Positions 10,901-21,504 are shown, counted from the first letter of the stretch. The stretch: DNA of 64,000 bases from Ridgeia piscesae (GCA_025642075.2 JAODUO010001051.1:152001-216000), one strand, 5' to 3'. Notes: generated from the sequence alone by a model not told the origin. Translations and numbers: made by a program.

Positions 10901-13900
10901 TGTTCTGCAGTGACATTGACGTGTTTGGCTGTGTTCTGCAGTGAGATTTTTACAGTGTTTGGCTTGTGTTCTGCAGTGACATTTTTACGTGTTTGGCTGT
11001 GTTCTGCAGTAAGGGGCATTTTTACTTATGTTGGCATTTAGATGGAGCAGTGTTTGACTTATTTGGCAGTGTTGCAGCAGATTTTTACTTATTTGGCAGT
11101 GAGATTTGCAGTGTTTGACTTATTTGGCAGTGAGATGGAGCAGTGTTTGACTTGTTGGGTTTTGCATTGAGAGGGGCATTTTTACTTTATGGGGTTTTGC
11201 TGAGAGGGGCATTTTTACTTGTGTTGTGCAGTGAGATGGAGCAGTGTTTGACTTATGTTGTGCATTGAGATGGAGCAGTGTTTGGCTTATGTTGTGCAGT
11301 GAGATGGAGCAGTGTTTGACTTATGTTGTGCAGTGAGATGGAGCAGTGTTTGGCTTATGTTGTGCAGTGAGATGGAGCAGTGTTTGACTTGTGTTGTGCA
11401 GTGAGATGGAGCAGTGTTTGGCTTGTGTTGTGCAGTGAGATGGAGCAGTGTTTGGCTTATGTTGTGCAGTGAGATGGAGCAGTGTTTGGCTTATGTTGTG
11501 CAGTGAGATGGAGCAGTGTTTGGCTTATGTTGTGCAGTGAGATGGAGCAGTGTTTGACTTGTGTTGTGCAGTGAGATGGAGCAGTGTTTGGCTTATGTTG
11601 TGCAGTGAGATGGAGCAGTGTTTGACTTATGTTGTGCAGTGAGATGGAGCAGTGTTTGACTTTGTTGTGCATTGAGATGGAGCAGTGTTTGGCTTATGTT
11701 GTGCAGTGAGATGGAGCAGTGTTTGGCTTATGTTGTGCAGTGAGATGGAGCAGTGTTTGGGTTATGTTGTGCAGTGAGATGGAGCAGTGTTTGGCTTATG
11801 TTGTGCAGTGAGATGGAGCAGTGTTTGGCTTATGTTGTGCAGTGAGATGGAGCAGTGTTTGGCTTATGTTGTGCAGTGAGATGGAGCAGTGTTTGACTTA
11901 TGTTGTGCAGTGAGATGGAGCAGTGTTTGGCTTATGTTGTGCAGTGAGATGGAGCAGTGTTTGGCTTATGTTGTGCAGTGAGATGGAGCAGTGTTTGGCT
12001 TATGTTGTGCAGTGAGATGGAGCAGTGTTTGGCTTGTGTTGTGCAGTGAGATGGAGCAGTGTTTGACTTGTGTTGTGCATTGAGATGGAGCATTGTTTGA
12101 CTTATGTTGTGCAGTGAGATGGAGCAGTGTTTGGCTTATGTTGTGCATTGAGATGGAGCAGTGTTTGGCTTATGTTGTGCAGTGAGATGGAGCAGTGTTT
12201 GGCTTATGTTGTGCAGTGAGATGGAGCAGTGTTTGGCTTATGTTGTGCAGTGAGATGGAGCAGTGTTTGGCTTATGTTGTGCAGTGAGATGGAGCAGTGT
12301 TTGGCTTATGTTGTGCAGTGAGATGGAGCAGTGTTTGGCTTATGTTGTGCATTGAGATGGAGCAGTGTTTGACTTGTGTTGTGCATTGAGATGGAGCATT
12401 GTTTGACTTATGTTGTGCAGTGAGATGGAGCAGTGTTTGGCTTATGTTGTGCATCGAGATGGAGCAGGGTTTGGCTTGTGTTGTGCAGTGAGATGGAGCA
12501 GTGTTTGGCTTATGTTGTGCAGTGAGATGGAGCAGTGTTTGACTTGTGTTGTGCAGTGAGATGGAGCAGTGTTTGACTTGTGTTGTGCATTGAGATGGAG
12601 CATTGTTTGACTTATGTTGTGCAGTGAGATGGAGCAGTGTTTGGCTTATGTTGTGTATTGAGATGGAGCAGTGTTTGGCTTGTGTTGTGCATTGAGATGG
12701 AGCATTGTTTGACTTATGTTGTGCAGTGAGATGGAGCAGTGTTTGGCTTGTGTTGTGCAGTGAGATGGAGCAGTGATTGGCTCATGTTGTGCAGTGAGAT
12801 GGAGCAGTGTTTGGCTTGTGTTGTGCAGTGAGATGGAGCAGTGTTTGGCTTATGTTGTGCAGTGAGATGGAGCAGTGTTTGGCTTATGATGTGCATTGAG
12901 ATGGAGCAGTGTTTGGCTTGTGTTGTGCAGTGAGATGGAGCAGTGTTTGACTTATGTTGTGCATTGAGATGGAGCAGTGTTTGGCTTATGTTGTGCAGTG
13001 AGATGGAGCAGTGTTTGGCTTATGTTGTGCATTGAGATGGAGCAGTGTTTGGCTTATGTTATGCAGTGAGATGGAGCAGTGTTTGGCTTATGTTGTGCAG
13101 TGAGATGGAGCAGTGTTTGGCTTATGTTGTGCAGTGAGATGGAGCAGTGTTTGGCTTGTGTTGTGCAGTGAGATGGAGTAGTGTTTGGCTTATGTTGTGC
13201 AGTGAGATGGAGCAGTGTTTGGCTTATGTTGTGCAGTGAGATGGAGCCGGAGAAAAGTGCAAGTCTGGAGAGTGTGATTGAGTCTTGTCAGAAAAACACT
13301 GTCTGCCTGAAAGGCATCATTTCTTCACCGGTCAACTTCCAATATGGCCTCCTGCAGACTCTGAACATGAAGTTCAGGTGAGTCTTCTCATTGTCTTGCT
13401 TTATCTGTCATTGCCAAGTGTGCAATTGTGTTTCTTAGCCCTCCCTCTGTCTTTTCCATCTACCCCACCTCGCATCATTTCTTGCCCAGCAAACATCAAC
13501 ACCAAAGACAATGTTCCCCGCCTCTTCCCCTCTCTGCCATTCCCTCCCCTCTTCACCATCTTCCTGTCTTCTCTTCAACTTCCTCTCACCCTTTACACTT
13601 CCTCTCACCTATCATCCTGTCTGTGTTCCTCTATCATCCCTCTCTCTCACCACCCCCTAACTCTCTTACTACCCCTCACTCTCTCATTACCCCTCACTCT
13701 CTCACTACCCTCACTCTCTCACTACCCCTCACTTTCTTATTACCCCTCACTCTCTCACTACCCCTCACTCTCTCACGTCCCCTCACCCTCTCACTACCTC
13801 TCACTCTCTCACTACCTCTCACTCTCTCACTACCCCTCACTCTCTCACTACGTCTCACTCTCTCACTACCCCTCACTCTCTCACTACCCCTCACTCTCTC

Positions 13901-16900
13901 ACTACCTCTCACTCTCTCACTACCCCTCACTCTCTCACTACCTCTCACTCTCTCACTACCCCTCACTCTCTCACTCCCTCACTCTCATACCTCTCACTCT
14001 CTCACTACCCCTCACTCTCTCACTACCCTCACTCTCTCACTACCCCTCACTCTCTCATGCCCACTCTCTCACTACCCCTCACTCTCTCACTACCCTCACT
14101 CTCTCACTACCCCTCACTCTCTCACTACCCCTCACTCTCTCACTACACCTCACTCTCTCACTACCCCTCACTCTCTCACTACCCCTCACTCTCTCACTAC
14201 ACCTCACCCCTCACTACCCCTCACTCTTTTCACTACACCCCCACTCTCTCACTACCCCCCACTTTTCTCACTACCCTCACTCTCTCACTACACCCCCACT
14301 CTCTCACTACCCCTCACTCTCTCACTACCCCCCACTCTCTCACTACCCTCACTCTCTCACTACCCTTTACTCTCTCACTACCCCTCACTCTCTCACTACC
14401 CCTCACTCTCTCACTACCCTCAAATCTCTCACTACCCCTCACTCTCTCACTCCCCTCACTCTCTCACTCCCCTCACTCTCTCACTACCCCTCACTCTCTC
14501 ACTACCCCTCACTCTCTCACTACCCCTCACTCTCTCACTACCCCTCACTCTCTCACTACCCCTCACTCTCTCACTACCCCTCACTCTCTCACTACCCCTC
14601 ACTCTCTCACTACACCTCACTCTCTCACTACCCCTCACTTTCTCACTACACCTCACTCTCTTACTACCCTCACTCTCTCACTACCCCTCACTCTCTCACT
14701 ACACCTCACTCTCTCACTACCCCTCACTCTCTCACTACCCCTCACTCTCTCACTACACCTCACTCTCACTACCCTTCACTCTCTCACTACCTCTCACTCT
14801 CTCACTACCCCTCACTCTCTCACTACCTCTCATATTCTCTCTCTACCCCTCACTTTCTCACGTCCCCTCACTCTCTCACGTCCCCTCACTCTCTCACTAC
14901 CCCTCACTCTTTCACTACCCCTCACTCTCTCACTACCCCTCACTCTCTCACTACCCCTCACTCTCTCACTACCCTCACTCTCTCACTACCCCTCACTCTC
15001 TCACTACCCCTACCTCTTTCACCCCCCTCACTCCGACACCCACTGGTATATAAAGCAACTAAAACTATTACAATTATTATTGCCAATTTTAGTAATCTAA
15101 AGGTATATAATTGTCTCTTGTTGAAACTAAACAGTAATGAGTTAATTGACATTACATCACTTGCTGTCCACAGACGAGGTCTTGATCTGTTTGCAAATGT
15201 TGTGTCGGTGAAAAGTCTGCCTGGCTGTCAGGCTCGTCACCGTGACCTTGACTTTGTCATCATCCGTGAGATGACGGAGGGAGAGTACAGCGCCCTGGAG
15301 CACGAGGTATAATGATGTAGTCATGTGTGACGACATATCGGGGACATTCTGTTGTGAAAAAATGTTGACATACTAATGAGATCATAATATTTTGTAAACC
15401 CACCTAGTGGATCCCCAGTTGCTTCATAAGGTATAGTTAGAGACCTGGTGACTGGCATGTCAGAGGATGTAAAGGATTTGTTTGTTTTAAAACACCTGCC
15501 AGTACAGTAAAGGACTAGAGAACGATTCACACCTGTAGAGACTCTGTCGATACATGTAGAGTCACACCTATAGAGACTGTGTAGATACACGTAGATTCAC
15601 ACCTGTAGAGACTGTGTAGATACATGTAGAATCACGTATAGAGACTGTGTAGATACATGTAGAGTCACACCTGTAGAGACTCTGTAGATACATGTAGAGT
15701 CACACCTGTAGAGACTGTGTAGATACATGTAGAGTCACACCTGTAGAGACTCTGTAGATACATGTAGAGTCACACCTGTAGAGACTGTGTAGATACATGT
15801 AGAGTCACACCTGTAGAGACTCTGTAGATACATGTAGAGTCACACCTGTAGAGACTGTCGATACATGTAGAGTCACACCTGTAGAGACTGTGTAGATACA
15901 TGTAGAGTCACACCTATAGAGACTGTGTAGATACATGTAGAGTCACACCTGTAGAGACTGTGTAGATACATGTAGAGTCACACGTGTAGAGACTGTGTAG
16001 ATACATGTAGAGTCACACCTGTAGAGACTGTGTAGATACATGTAGAGTCACACCTGTAGAGACTGTGTAGATACATGTAGAGTCACACCTATAGAGACTC
16101 TGTAGATACATGTAGAGTCACACCTGTAGAGACTCTGTAGATACATGTAGAGTCACACCTGTAGAGACTGTGTAGATACATGTAGAGTCACACCTGTAGA
16201 GATTCTGTAGATACATGTATAGTCACACCTGTAGAGACTCTGTAGATACATGTATAGTCACACCTGTAGAGACTCTGTAGATACATGTATAGTCACACCT
16301 GTAGAGACTCTGTAGATACATGTAGAGTCACACCTGTAGAGACTCTGTAGATATAGCAGATGAACCCCAAGTAATGCAACAGTTTGTCCATAAGATGTAC
16401 TGACTAAGTGACTTTTCCACCTTCAAGTGTCTGTTTCACTGCTGGACTAACACTGTTCCTGTGAAGATGACTGTATAACCATATATTGTAGAATGCATTT
16501 TATACTACAGTGCCAAGAACGGCGTTTTAATTTATGATTTCACACAGAAGTGACATTTCAACAAGTGTGATGCTATGTATTGTAGAGTGTTCCGGGAGTC
16601 ATTGAGTGTTTGAAGATTGTGACTCGTGAGAAGTCAACGCGCATCGCACGCTTTGCTTTCGACTATGCCATAAGACATGGGCGCAAGAAAGTGACAGCCG
16701 TCCATAAGGCAAACATTATGTAGGCGTAACCCTGGGAAACACCGATAGATCTATACATCATTTAGGCCAAAATAGTTGTAACATGAATTGGATGTAATAT
16801 TTATTGTTATATTGCTTATCCAGTGTGCTACTTTATAAGCATTCCATGGATTTGTTGTAATTTAATTACAATTGTATCACTTGAAGTACAAATCGATATT

Positions 16901-17562
16901 ATGTTTATGGTACAAATCGATATTATGTTTATGGTACAAATCGATATTATGTTTTAGCTTTGGCTACATAACATTGTCTTGTTTGATGACACATTTAACC
17001 CACCCTATACCATCGCGAAACATTGGGTTGGATTTGAAAGTTTAGTATCCAATATGTCTGCTAGCATAAATTTGCATTAACATCTGTTTAAACTACAAGA
17101 TGACATTACTGTCATGGTGGCCATGTGTGGTGATGACCAAGCCCCTGCATGTATTGTGAGAAGATGTGTGACTGTCTTTAAATGAATGTTGAGGTGACAC
17201 AGTTGTTGCAATGTATTCTAGCAGGTCGTTAAGTTGTGCCTTGTGTTTGTCTTCAGGAAGTTAGCTGATGGTCTTTTCCTGGAATGTTGCACGGATGTGG
17301 CTGCCCTCTATCCAACGATAGAGTTTGAATCAATGATTGTTGATAACACGTGTATGCAGGTACAACTACTGTTTGTTAATCACAGTAGAGCTAACCATAG
17401 AACATGATTCAACTAACTCTATAATATTCATATATTTATCTCTAAGTTTACTTTTACAGCCAACTGAACTTCTTTTAATTAGCTATTTTAGTGTGATATA
17501 ATTATTTTAATGTTTTGACCAACATAAACTGATATTTATATAATACATAAACAACAGTGCTT

Positions 17563-17597
<35 letters not shown>

Positions 17598-19661
17598 TAT
17601 TATATGTATTATATATGTAATTTTTATATGTTTATGTAAAGCACTATGAATTATGTATTATTACATGTAAATTTGTTTTATACTGTTTATGTAAAGCACT
17701 ATGAACATTATAGATATCCTGCTATCTAAAATAAACATTATTATTCTGGAATTTATTGTATAATCTCATTCAGCCTGTCCAAATATAATGCATATAACAT
17801 GACAGAAATTACTGTTTCAACATATTTGAGTATAAAACAGTTTACGATTTTGATACAATAAATGTCTGTCTCTCTCCGCAGCTTGTGTCGAACCCTCATC
17901 AGTTTGATGTGATGGTGATGGGCAATTTGTATGGCAACATCATCGACAACCTAGCTGCTGGTCTGGTAGGGGGCGCCGGGGTAGTTCCTGGCGAGAACTA
18001 CGGAAGCGAAGTAGCAGTCTTCGAACCTGTAAGTTAGGTTGAAAGCTTCTCTGCACAGAATTAGGCAGCATAGTAATTTGTAGCAGGAAGTTTTCTGTCT
18101 AGAATGTGGGAAAGTTAAACATCAAAGGGTACTGCGGTCAACTCTGCTCACCTCGTTATTATTGACAGTTTTGAATCTTTGAACATGTTGCACAATCAGT
18201 CATTCAAATTGTGAACATTGCTACAAGCTTAACAAAGTAACCATACAGAGGTTGGCAGGCAGTAAACCTTTAATATTGATGTTCAAGTCATAAGAAGTTA
18301 ATATTAAATAAAAACATTAAAATGTCGGAGCAGACAGCCTTCTGCCAGTAGTGGTTCAACACAATCGAATGACAGTGACTTTGTAAAATCTGTATGTGTC
18401 TGCCTTGAATATGACGGAGTTGCAAGTTGGCAGTATTCCATTTTATGTGCGATTGTATCATTACAATCATATTTTGTAAGGTACTTGGTGGTGCCTAGTG
18501 CATACAACTAACTACCTTTCCAAAGGAAATGAATTATAAATAAGTAGTTTATGTGTGATGCATTAATTAACATGTTATCTTATCTAGGGTGCGAGACATG
18601 CGTACGCGGAGCAAATAGGGAAGGACACGGCCAACCCGACAGCCATGCTGCTGTCTGCCTGCAACCTGCTGTCTCATCTCCACCTCCATGAGCATGCCGA
18701 CCGCATCAGCAAGGCTGTCAAGAAGACCATCGCTGATGGCACGGCAAGTGTTACTTGTGTCAACACAATCACCAAAGTTATACAGTTGAATCTCGCTTCA
18801 CAGTCACCGCAGTAAGGCGGCCACCTCACAATTAGGGACACTCCCGAAATTATTTTGTAACGGTAGTAAAATATATAAAATTAGGTCATGTAAATATGTC
18901 GTCATATGACTCACCTTATTTGGTTCCCTGGACTGGTGTGACCTTAAACATTATGTTCCACTCTTCATTGCAAAATAAGAGATATTATTTTAATAGTCCA
19001 ATTATTCTTATCGCAGTATACTGCCAATATTAGCTAGTTCATCTTTAATTTAATTGCCAAATATATCCTTGGCAGAGTTCATGATCTAAAGCTATGCCAG
19101 CTTAGTTTAGATTGTACACTATGCTAATATGTAGACTGTAGCGATTACACTACAGTCTGTATGTAATATGTAAACATTAAAATTAATGGTAACTTTTTTG
19201 TAACTTATTAAGTTTATCTAAGTTACTACCTTATGCATTTTTTCTGCTCGTATTTTACTTAATTACTTATTAAAGAAGCTTTTTTATTCCTATTTATTTA
19301 TCAATTGTATATGGGTTTATATGTGAAACAAATGTATTCATATTTTAATGTGTCTCAGTTACAATGTTAAAACTTATGTTATTATTATTTCTACAAAACA
19401 GTGACAACAAATGATCAAATTTTAAATATACTTATATACTTATGAGACTAATATTTTAACCGAGATTCTGACATTTGGGTTTTCCAGTATTGTCACTATG
19501 ACATCAATATTTAGTTCCACGTTATTATTCCTGTATATTCCTGTAAAGTGTAATGCGCCTCTAATGAGTGTTAATTATGTTTGTAGAGTCGCACTCCAGA
19601 CATGGGCGGCAATTCAACAAAGAGCGAGTTCACAACAGCAGTAATTCAAAATCTCAAATAA
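1971..19661 (+). CDS. IDH3B: Mitochondrial NAD-isocitrate dehydrogenase, beta subunit (10 coding exons, complete)
   Basis: Non-catalytic/regulatory-type subunit of the mitochondrial matrix NAD-IDH complex (isocitrate to 2-oxoglutarate, TCA cycle). Join: 1971-1990, 4953-5001, 5654-5778, 13237-13377, 15174-15306, 16586-16719, 17257-17359, 17882-18028, 18588-18743, 19587-19661; 1083 nt, 360 residues (human beta is about 385). Phases agree at every junction. Residues 1-23 look like a mitochondrial presequence rich in Arg, Ser and Thr with no acidic residue. [10 protein letters not shown] follows at 33-42, and the isocitrate/isopropylmalate dehydrogenase signature [19 protein letters not shown] begins at residue 250. 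Beta rather than gamma is favoured by [29 protein letters not shown] and GARHAYA. Oddities: a 20-nt first coding exon, one GC-AG intron, MGNLYGN where the family usually has MPNLYGN, and a 7.5-kb intron 3 made mostly of minisatellite. Confidence 0.93.
2400..2630 (-). repeat. tRNA-derived SINE-like element
   Basis: On the minus strand the head (about 2625-2550) has an A-box-like stretch (CGCACGGTAGAGTGC), an anticodon-loop-like CTGTCAA suggesting tRNA-Asp ancestry, and a B box GGTTCAATCCC. A non-tRNA body runs to about 2400. Pol III promoter logic is established; that this is a SINE rather than a decayed tRNA gene is inferred from the body and from similar heads near 31132 and 33535. Confidence 0.6.
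3230..3392 (+). repeat. 51-bp tandem triplication
   Basis: About 3.2 near-perfect copies of a 51-bp unit starting ATGGTTGTAATTTTACAGCA (copies at 3231, 3282 and 3333). The unit length is a multiple of three, so it gives a spurious repetitive ORF. Intron of IDH3B. Confidence 0.9.
3418..4240 (+). mobile_element. TE-like unit with pogo/mariner-like ends and dispersed repeat family B
   Basis: The left end TACAGTAGAACCTCTCTAC resembles Tigger/pogo-type termini. The right end, read inverted, begins TACAGTTGTCTTGC. The interior (about 3840-4130) has the block GGCCATGGGGGACACCTGCT, then GCAGGCATTACATGTGATC, then repeated AAATACTTT/AAAGTATTT words. The same series recurs inverted at 21035-21400. No transposase is seen. 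A non-autonomous DNA transposon is likely but not proven. Confidence 0.45.
4953..5001 (+). CDS. IDH3B: IDH3B coding exon 2 (presequence)
   Basis: Acceptor ATATGCAG| and donor CATCAG|GTAAGG. It reads [16 protein letters not shown], basic and hydroxylated. An alternative acceptor eight bases upstream (GACAG at 4940-4944) would not keep frame with exon 1. Confidence 0.78.
5002..5653 (+). other. IDH3B intron 2
   Basis: A 652-bp intron. Near its start is a perfect small hairpin (5039-5048 with 5052-5061, loop of 3) within degenerate GAGTA/TACTC repeats at 5031-5160. Nothing else is recognised. Confidence 0.6.
5654..5778 (+). CDS. IDH3B: IDH3B coding exon 3
   Basis: Acceptor ACACAG|GTACAAGG, donor CTAAG|GTACAT. 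It encodes the N-terminal strand and glycine loop [13 protein letters not shown], then [18 protein letters not shown]. It ends in phase 2, and the serine formed with exon 4 matches the family's LSE tripeptide. Confidence 0.92.
6430..9410 (+). repeat. 35-bp minisatellite, IDH3B intron 3, left part
   Basis: About 85 head-to-tail copies of a 35-bp unit with the segments GACATTTGACTTATCATGGC and ATGTGTTCTGCAGTA. Variants (CAT/CGT, TTATTA/TTATCA/TTGTCA, GCAG/GCTG) are interspersed. Each unit ends in an acceptor-like TTCTGCAG. The array grades into the next two blocks without a clear break. Confidence 0.95.
9410..11230 (+). repeat. Degenerate transition zone of the intron-3 minisatellite
   Basis: Scrambled units mixing words from both flanking blocks (TGTTCTGCAGTGA, CATTTTTAC, GTGTTTGGC) with a new word AGGGGCATTTTTACTTA. 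Spacing is irregular, and many units look one to several bases short. This may be true decay or uncorrected long-read consensus error. Confidence 0.85.
11230..13236 (+). repeat. IDH3B: 34-bp minisatellite carrying copies of the IDH3B exon-4 3' splice site
   Basis: About 59 copies of a 34-bp unit: TTATGTTGTGCAG then TGAGATGGAGCAGTGTTTGGC. The last unit runs directly into exon 4, whose acceptor and first bases are GTTGTGCAG|TGAGATGGAGC. Every unit therefore repeats the splice acceptor plus 11 coding bases. Confidence 0.96.
13237..13377 (+). CDS. IDH3B: IDH3B coding exon 4
   Basis: Acceptor TTGTGCAG|TGAGATGGAGCC, donor TTCAG|GTGAGT. It reads (S)[16 protein letters not shown]... through TLNMKF and ends in phase 2. 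The acceptor and first 11 exon bases are identical to the repeat unit that fills the preceding intron. A read into intron 4 stops at once (AGG TGA). Confidence 0.92.
13670..15020 (+). repeat. 18-bp pyrimidine-rich minisatellite, IDH3B intron 4
   Basis: Roughly 70 copies of CACTCTCTCACTACCCCT with frequent small indels. The plus strand is nearly free of G. The unit is a multiple of three and stop-free in several frames, which creates long artefactual Ser/His/Thr/Leu ORFs on plus and Arg/Gly/Ser/Val ORFs on minus. Confidence 0.95.
15174..15306 (+). CDS. IDH3B: IDH3B coding exon 5
   Basis: Acceptor GTCCACAG|, donor CACGAG|GTATAA. It encodes [18 protein letters not shown] through [14 protein letters not shown], the most diagnostic block for IDH3 subunits (the REMTEGEYS segment carries the conserved substrate-site loop). 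Confidence 0.95.
15530..16355 (+). repeat. 35-bp minisatellite, IDH3B intron 5
   Basis: About 23 copies of a 35-bp unit with the segments ACACCTGTAGAGACTCTG and TAGATACATGTAGAGTC. The main variation is CTCTG against TGTG. It starts about 220 bp inside the intron and does not touch a splice site. Confidence 0.94.
16586..16719 (+). CDS. IDH3B: IDH3B coding exon 6
   Basis: Acceptor TATTGTAG|AGTGTTCC. The donor is AT|GTAGGC, a weak match to consensus, forced by the frame and by KANIM-KLADGLF continuing in exon 7. It encodes [19 protein letters not shown] to [10 protein letters not shown]. Confidence 0.92.
16885..16955 (+). repeat. Short tandem triplication
   Basis: Three copies of a 24-bp unit with GTACAAATCGATATTATG in IDH3B intron 6. 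The rest of that intron (16720-17256) shows nothing else. Confidence 0.85.
17257..17359 (+). CDS. IDH3B: IDH3B coding exon 7
   Basis: Acceptor GTCTTCAG|GAAG, donor ATGCAG|GTACAA. It encodes [20 protein letters not shown] and [12 protein letters not shown]. Confidence 0.94.
17560..17600 (+). repeat. (TA)n microsatellite
   Basis: A run of TA dinucleotides in IDH3B intron 7, flanked by AT-rich DNA that repeats TTTATGTAAAGCACTATGAA (about 17630 and 17685). Confidence 0.9.
17882..18028 (+). CDS. IDH3B: IDH3B coding exon 8 (signature exon)
   Basis: Acceptor CTCCGCAG|, donor GAACCT|GTAAGT. 49 codons, phase 0 at both ends. It contains the dehydrogenase family signature [19 protein letters not shown]. 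Residue 249 is Gly where most family members have Pro. Confidence 0.95.
18588..18743 (+). CDS. IDH3B: IDH3B coding exon 9
   Basis: Acceptor TTATCTAG|. The donor is GGCACG|GCAAGT, a GC donor. It encodes [20 protein letters not shown] through VKKTIADGT. The GC donor keeps the alignment length with the human protein exactly; I found no in-frame GT alternative of similar quality. Confidence 0.92.
18780..18850 (+). mobile_element. Possible pogo/mariner-like terminal relic
   Basis: TACAGTTGAATCTCGCTTCACAG in IDH3B intron 9 resembles the ends at 3418 and 51126. Only one end is seen and there is no coding part. Weak. Confidence 0.25.
19587..19661 (+). CDS. IDH3B: IDH3B coding exon 10 (terminal)
   Basis: Acceptor GTTTGTAG|. 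It encodes [19 protein letters not shown] and ends IQNLK-stop. An AATAAA hexamer overlaps the stop codon (19657-19662); the poly(A) site in use is probably further 3' (for example AATAAA near 20549), which I cannot confirm. Confidence 0.93.
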   Translation, partial: SRTPDMGGNSTKSEFTTAVIQNLK

Positions 19662-21034
19662 AATGGAAACACCCTGATATGATATTATTATGATCTGGGT
19701 GCTAATTTTCAAGAGGCCTGAAAGTGACTTCCATTTCCTATCCAGTACTAAGTTGGATTGTATTTTCACGCTCTCTTGGGACATATAGATGATAGATAAG
19801 GTTCATCTTTGTGGCAGGTGTTGAGCTAAACGATTTCGATCTGTATCTGTCACTTGGACAAATGGAATGTTACAAATGACCGATTATCTGTTTCTTCTGC
19901 TATATATTGTTTGGGACAAGTGTCACTCAAACATGTTCGGACACAGTTCACTTTCATGTTAAGCCCATGTTGTTTATAAAATTATAATTATTGTTAGATG
20001 TTGTGAAATTTACAATTTGTGCTTGAGGTGAAACTAGTCGCGTGTATCGGTTAATGTAGAGTTGAAATTAATTATGAATTTTATTGTGTGTTTCTAAAGT
20101 GTTTCTAAGACATTCCCTAAACAGAATGTATTGCTTGCATATCTCTTATACTGGCACTGTTGAAATGCAAAGGAAGTAACAGGTGTCAAACTAGTCTAAT
20201 TTGTTTTTACTAGTCGTGGGTCTGCATAATAATATTATAGTAGTGTGCCTAACTATAAGCACTATTCTGAGTCAAACTCAGTACTTACTGTGGTTTTATT
20301 TATTACTTATTCCATTGTTTAGACATACATGGTGTGTGCATATTGTAATACTGTTCTTTTAAACTTTCATGTGGACCCTCTTATGTCAACTGTTTCTAAC
20401 ATCTGTATATACCATAGAGCTCCTGCCGTCTCTTCAAGATGTTTCTTACCAAACAGAGTTATCCTCCAAGCTAAGGTTGTTTACCATGCAAAACTAGTCC
20501 TGACTGATCTTTCCCTTTTGGAAAGTGCAGAAGTTAGGTGATTCAGAGCAATAAAATTATTGACTTATCAAGTCACAACTGTGTCAGCTGTGAGAACAGT
20601 GCAAATTCCTATCCCACTTTGAAGAGGGATATGTGACAGATATGTGTTCCTAAACATTGCATTTAACATGAACCATGGTTAGCTGAGATATGGTTATATT
20701 GTGGTCACCTGACCTGGTGACAACCACAGATCTGGTGGGCGATTTCATTGACTACATTCAGAGTTGTGTCTGTATATGACAGACTAATTAAATTATATAA
20801 GAGACTACAGTTGTTTGAAATATCACCAACATAGGAGGTTGCGTACTTGTCACAAAAATGTGGAACTACATAATTGTTACATTCCACATACAATATTTAT
20901 GTTTTTTATGTTATTTATTTTATTGTGTTATTAATAAATAAAAAACAAAACTGTTTTATCTGTTGTTTATGTTATTCACCAAGATTGTCATTCAACGCAA
21001 TTTGCTCGTCTCCAGATAACAATATTTGTAGGTT

Positions 21035-21400
21035 AATATGCTGTGACCAAATATGGGGTCAAATACATTTATATTTGAAAGTATTTCAATATTTGTGTTT
21101 GATGTTTATGAATGAAAAGTATTTGTGTTTAAATACTTAAAAGTATTTGACATTTTCAAATACTTTTTTTCAAATACATTGAGTATATTTCTGTTTCATG
21201 ATCACATGTAATGCCTGCCAAGCTGTTTACCTTCATTGCAAATCATATTTCACCAAACAAATTGTTTTCAACCTTCATAATACCCATTAATTGCCACTTT
21301 AATGTGTCTTTCACCCAATAGTGCTAATTACTGAAGACACTGTACAGCAGGTGTCCCTCATGGCCCTGGCAGTAACCACAACTTCTGTTGCTCAGAACCA
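21035..21400 (-). repeat. Dispersed repeat family B, inverted copy
   Basis: Read on the minus strand it follows the 3840-4130 copy block by block: GGCCATGAGGGACACCTGCT, a CTTCAGTAATTAGCAC region, GCAGGCATTACATGTGATC, then runs of AAAGTATTT/AAATACTTT and finally a CCCCATA tail. Two copies in opposite orientation about 17 kb apart argue for transposition, not tandem duplication. Confidence 0.7.
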
Positions 21401-21504
21401 GAGATTGGATTACCAGGTACCACCTGGCAGTGACCATAGGTCAATATCCCCTTTGTTCTTTAGTCAGGCTCCAAACTAGCACCAGGCTATTCTGGTCTCC
21501 AGGC

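Noticed and set aside
6430..13236. CRISPR array (30-36 bp repeats)
   Set aside because: Units are head to tail with no unique spacers, the DNA is clearly eukaryotic and there are no cas genes.
13285..15312. 675-codon plus-strand ORF joining exon 4, intron 4 and exon 5
   Set aside because: It is in the wrong frame for exon 4 and consists of an 18-bp stop-free repeat. Exon 5 is entered in frame by chance; clear splice sites define the real exons.
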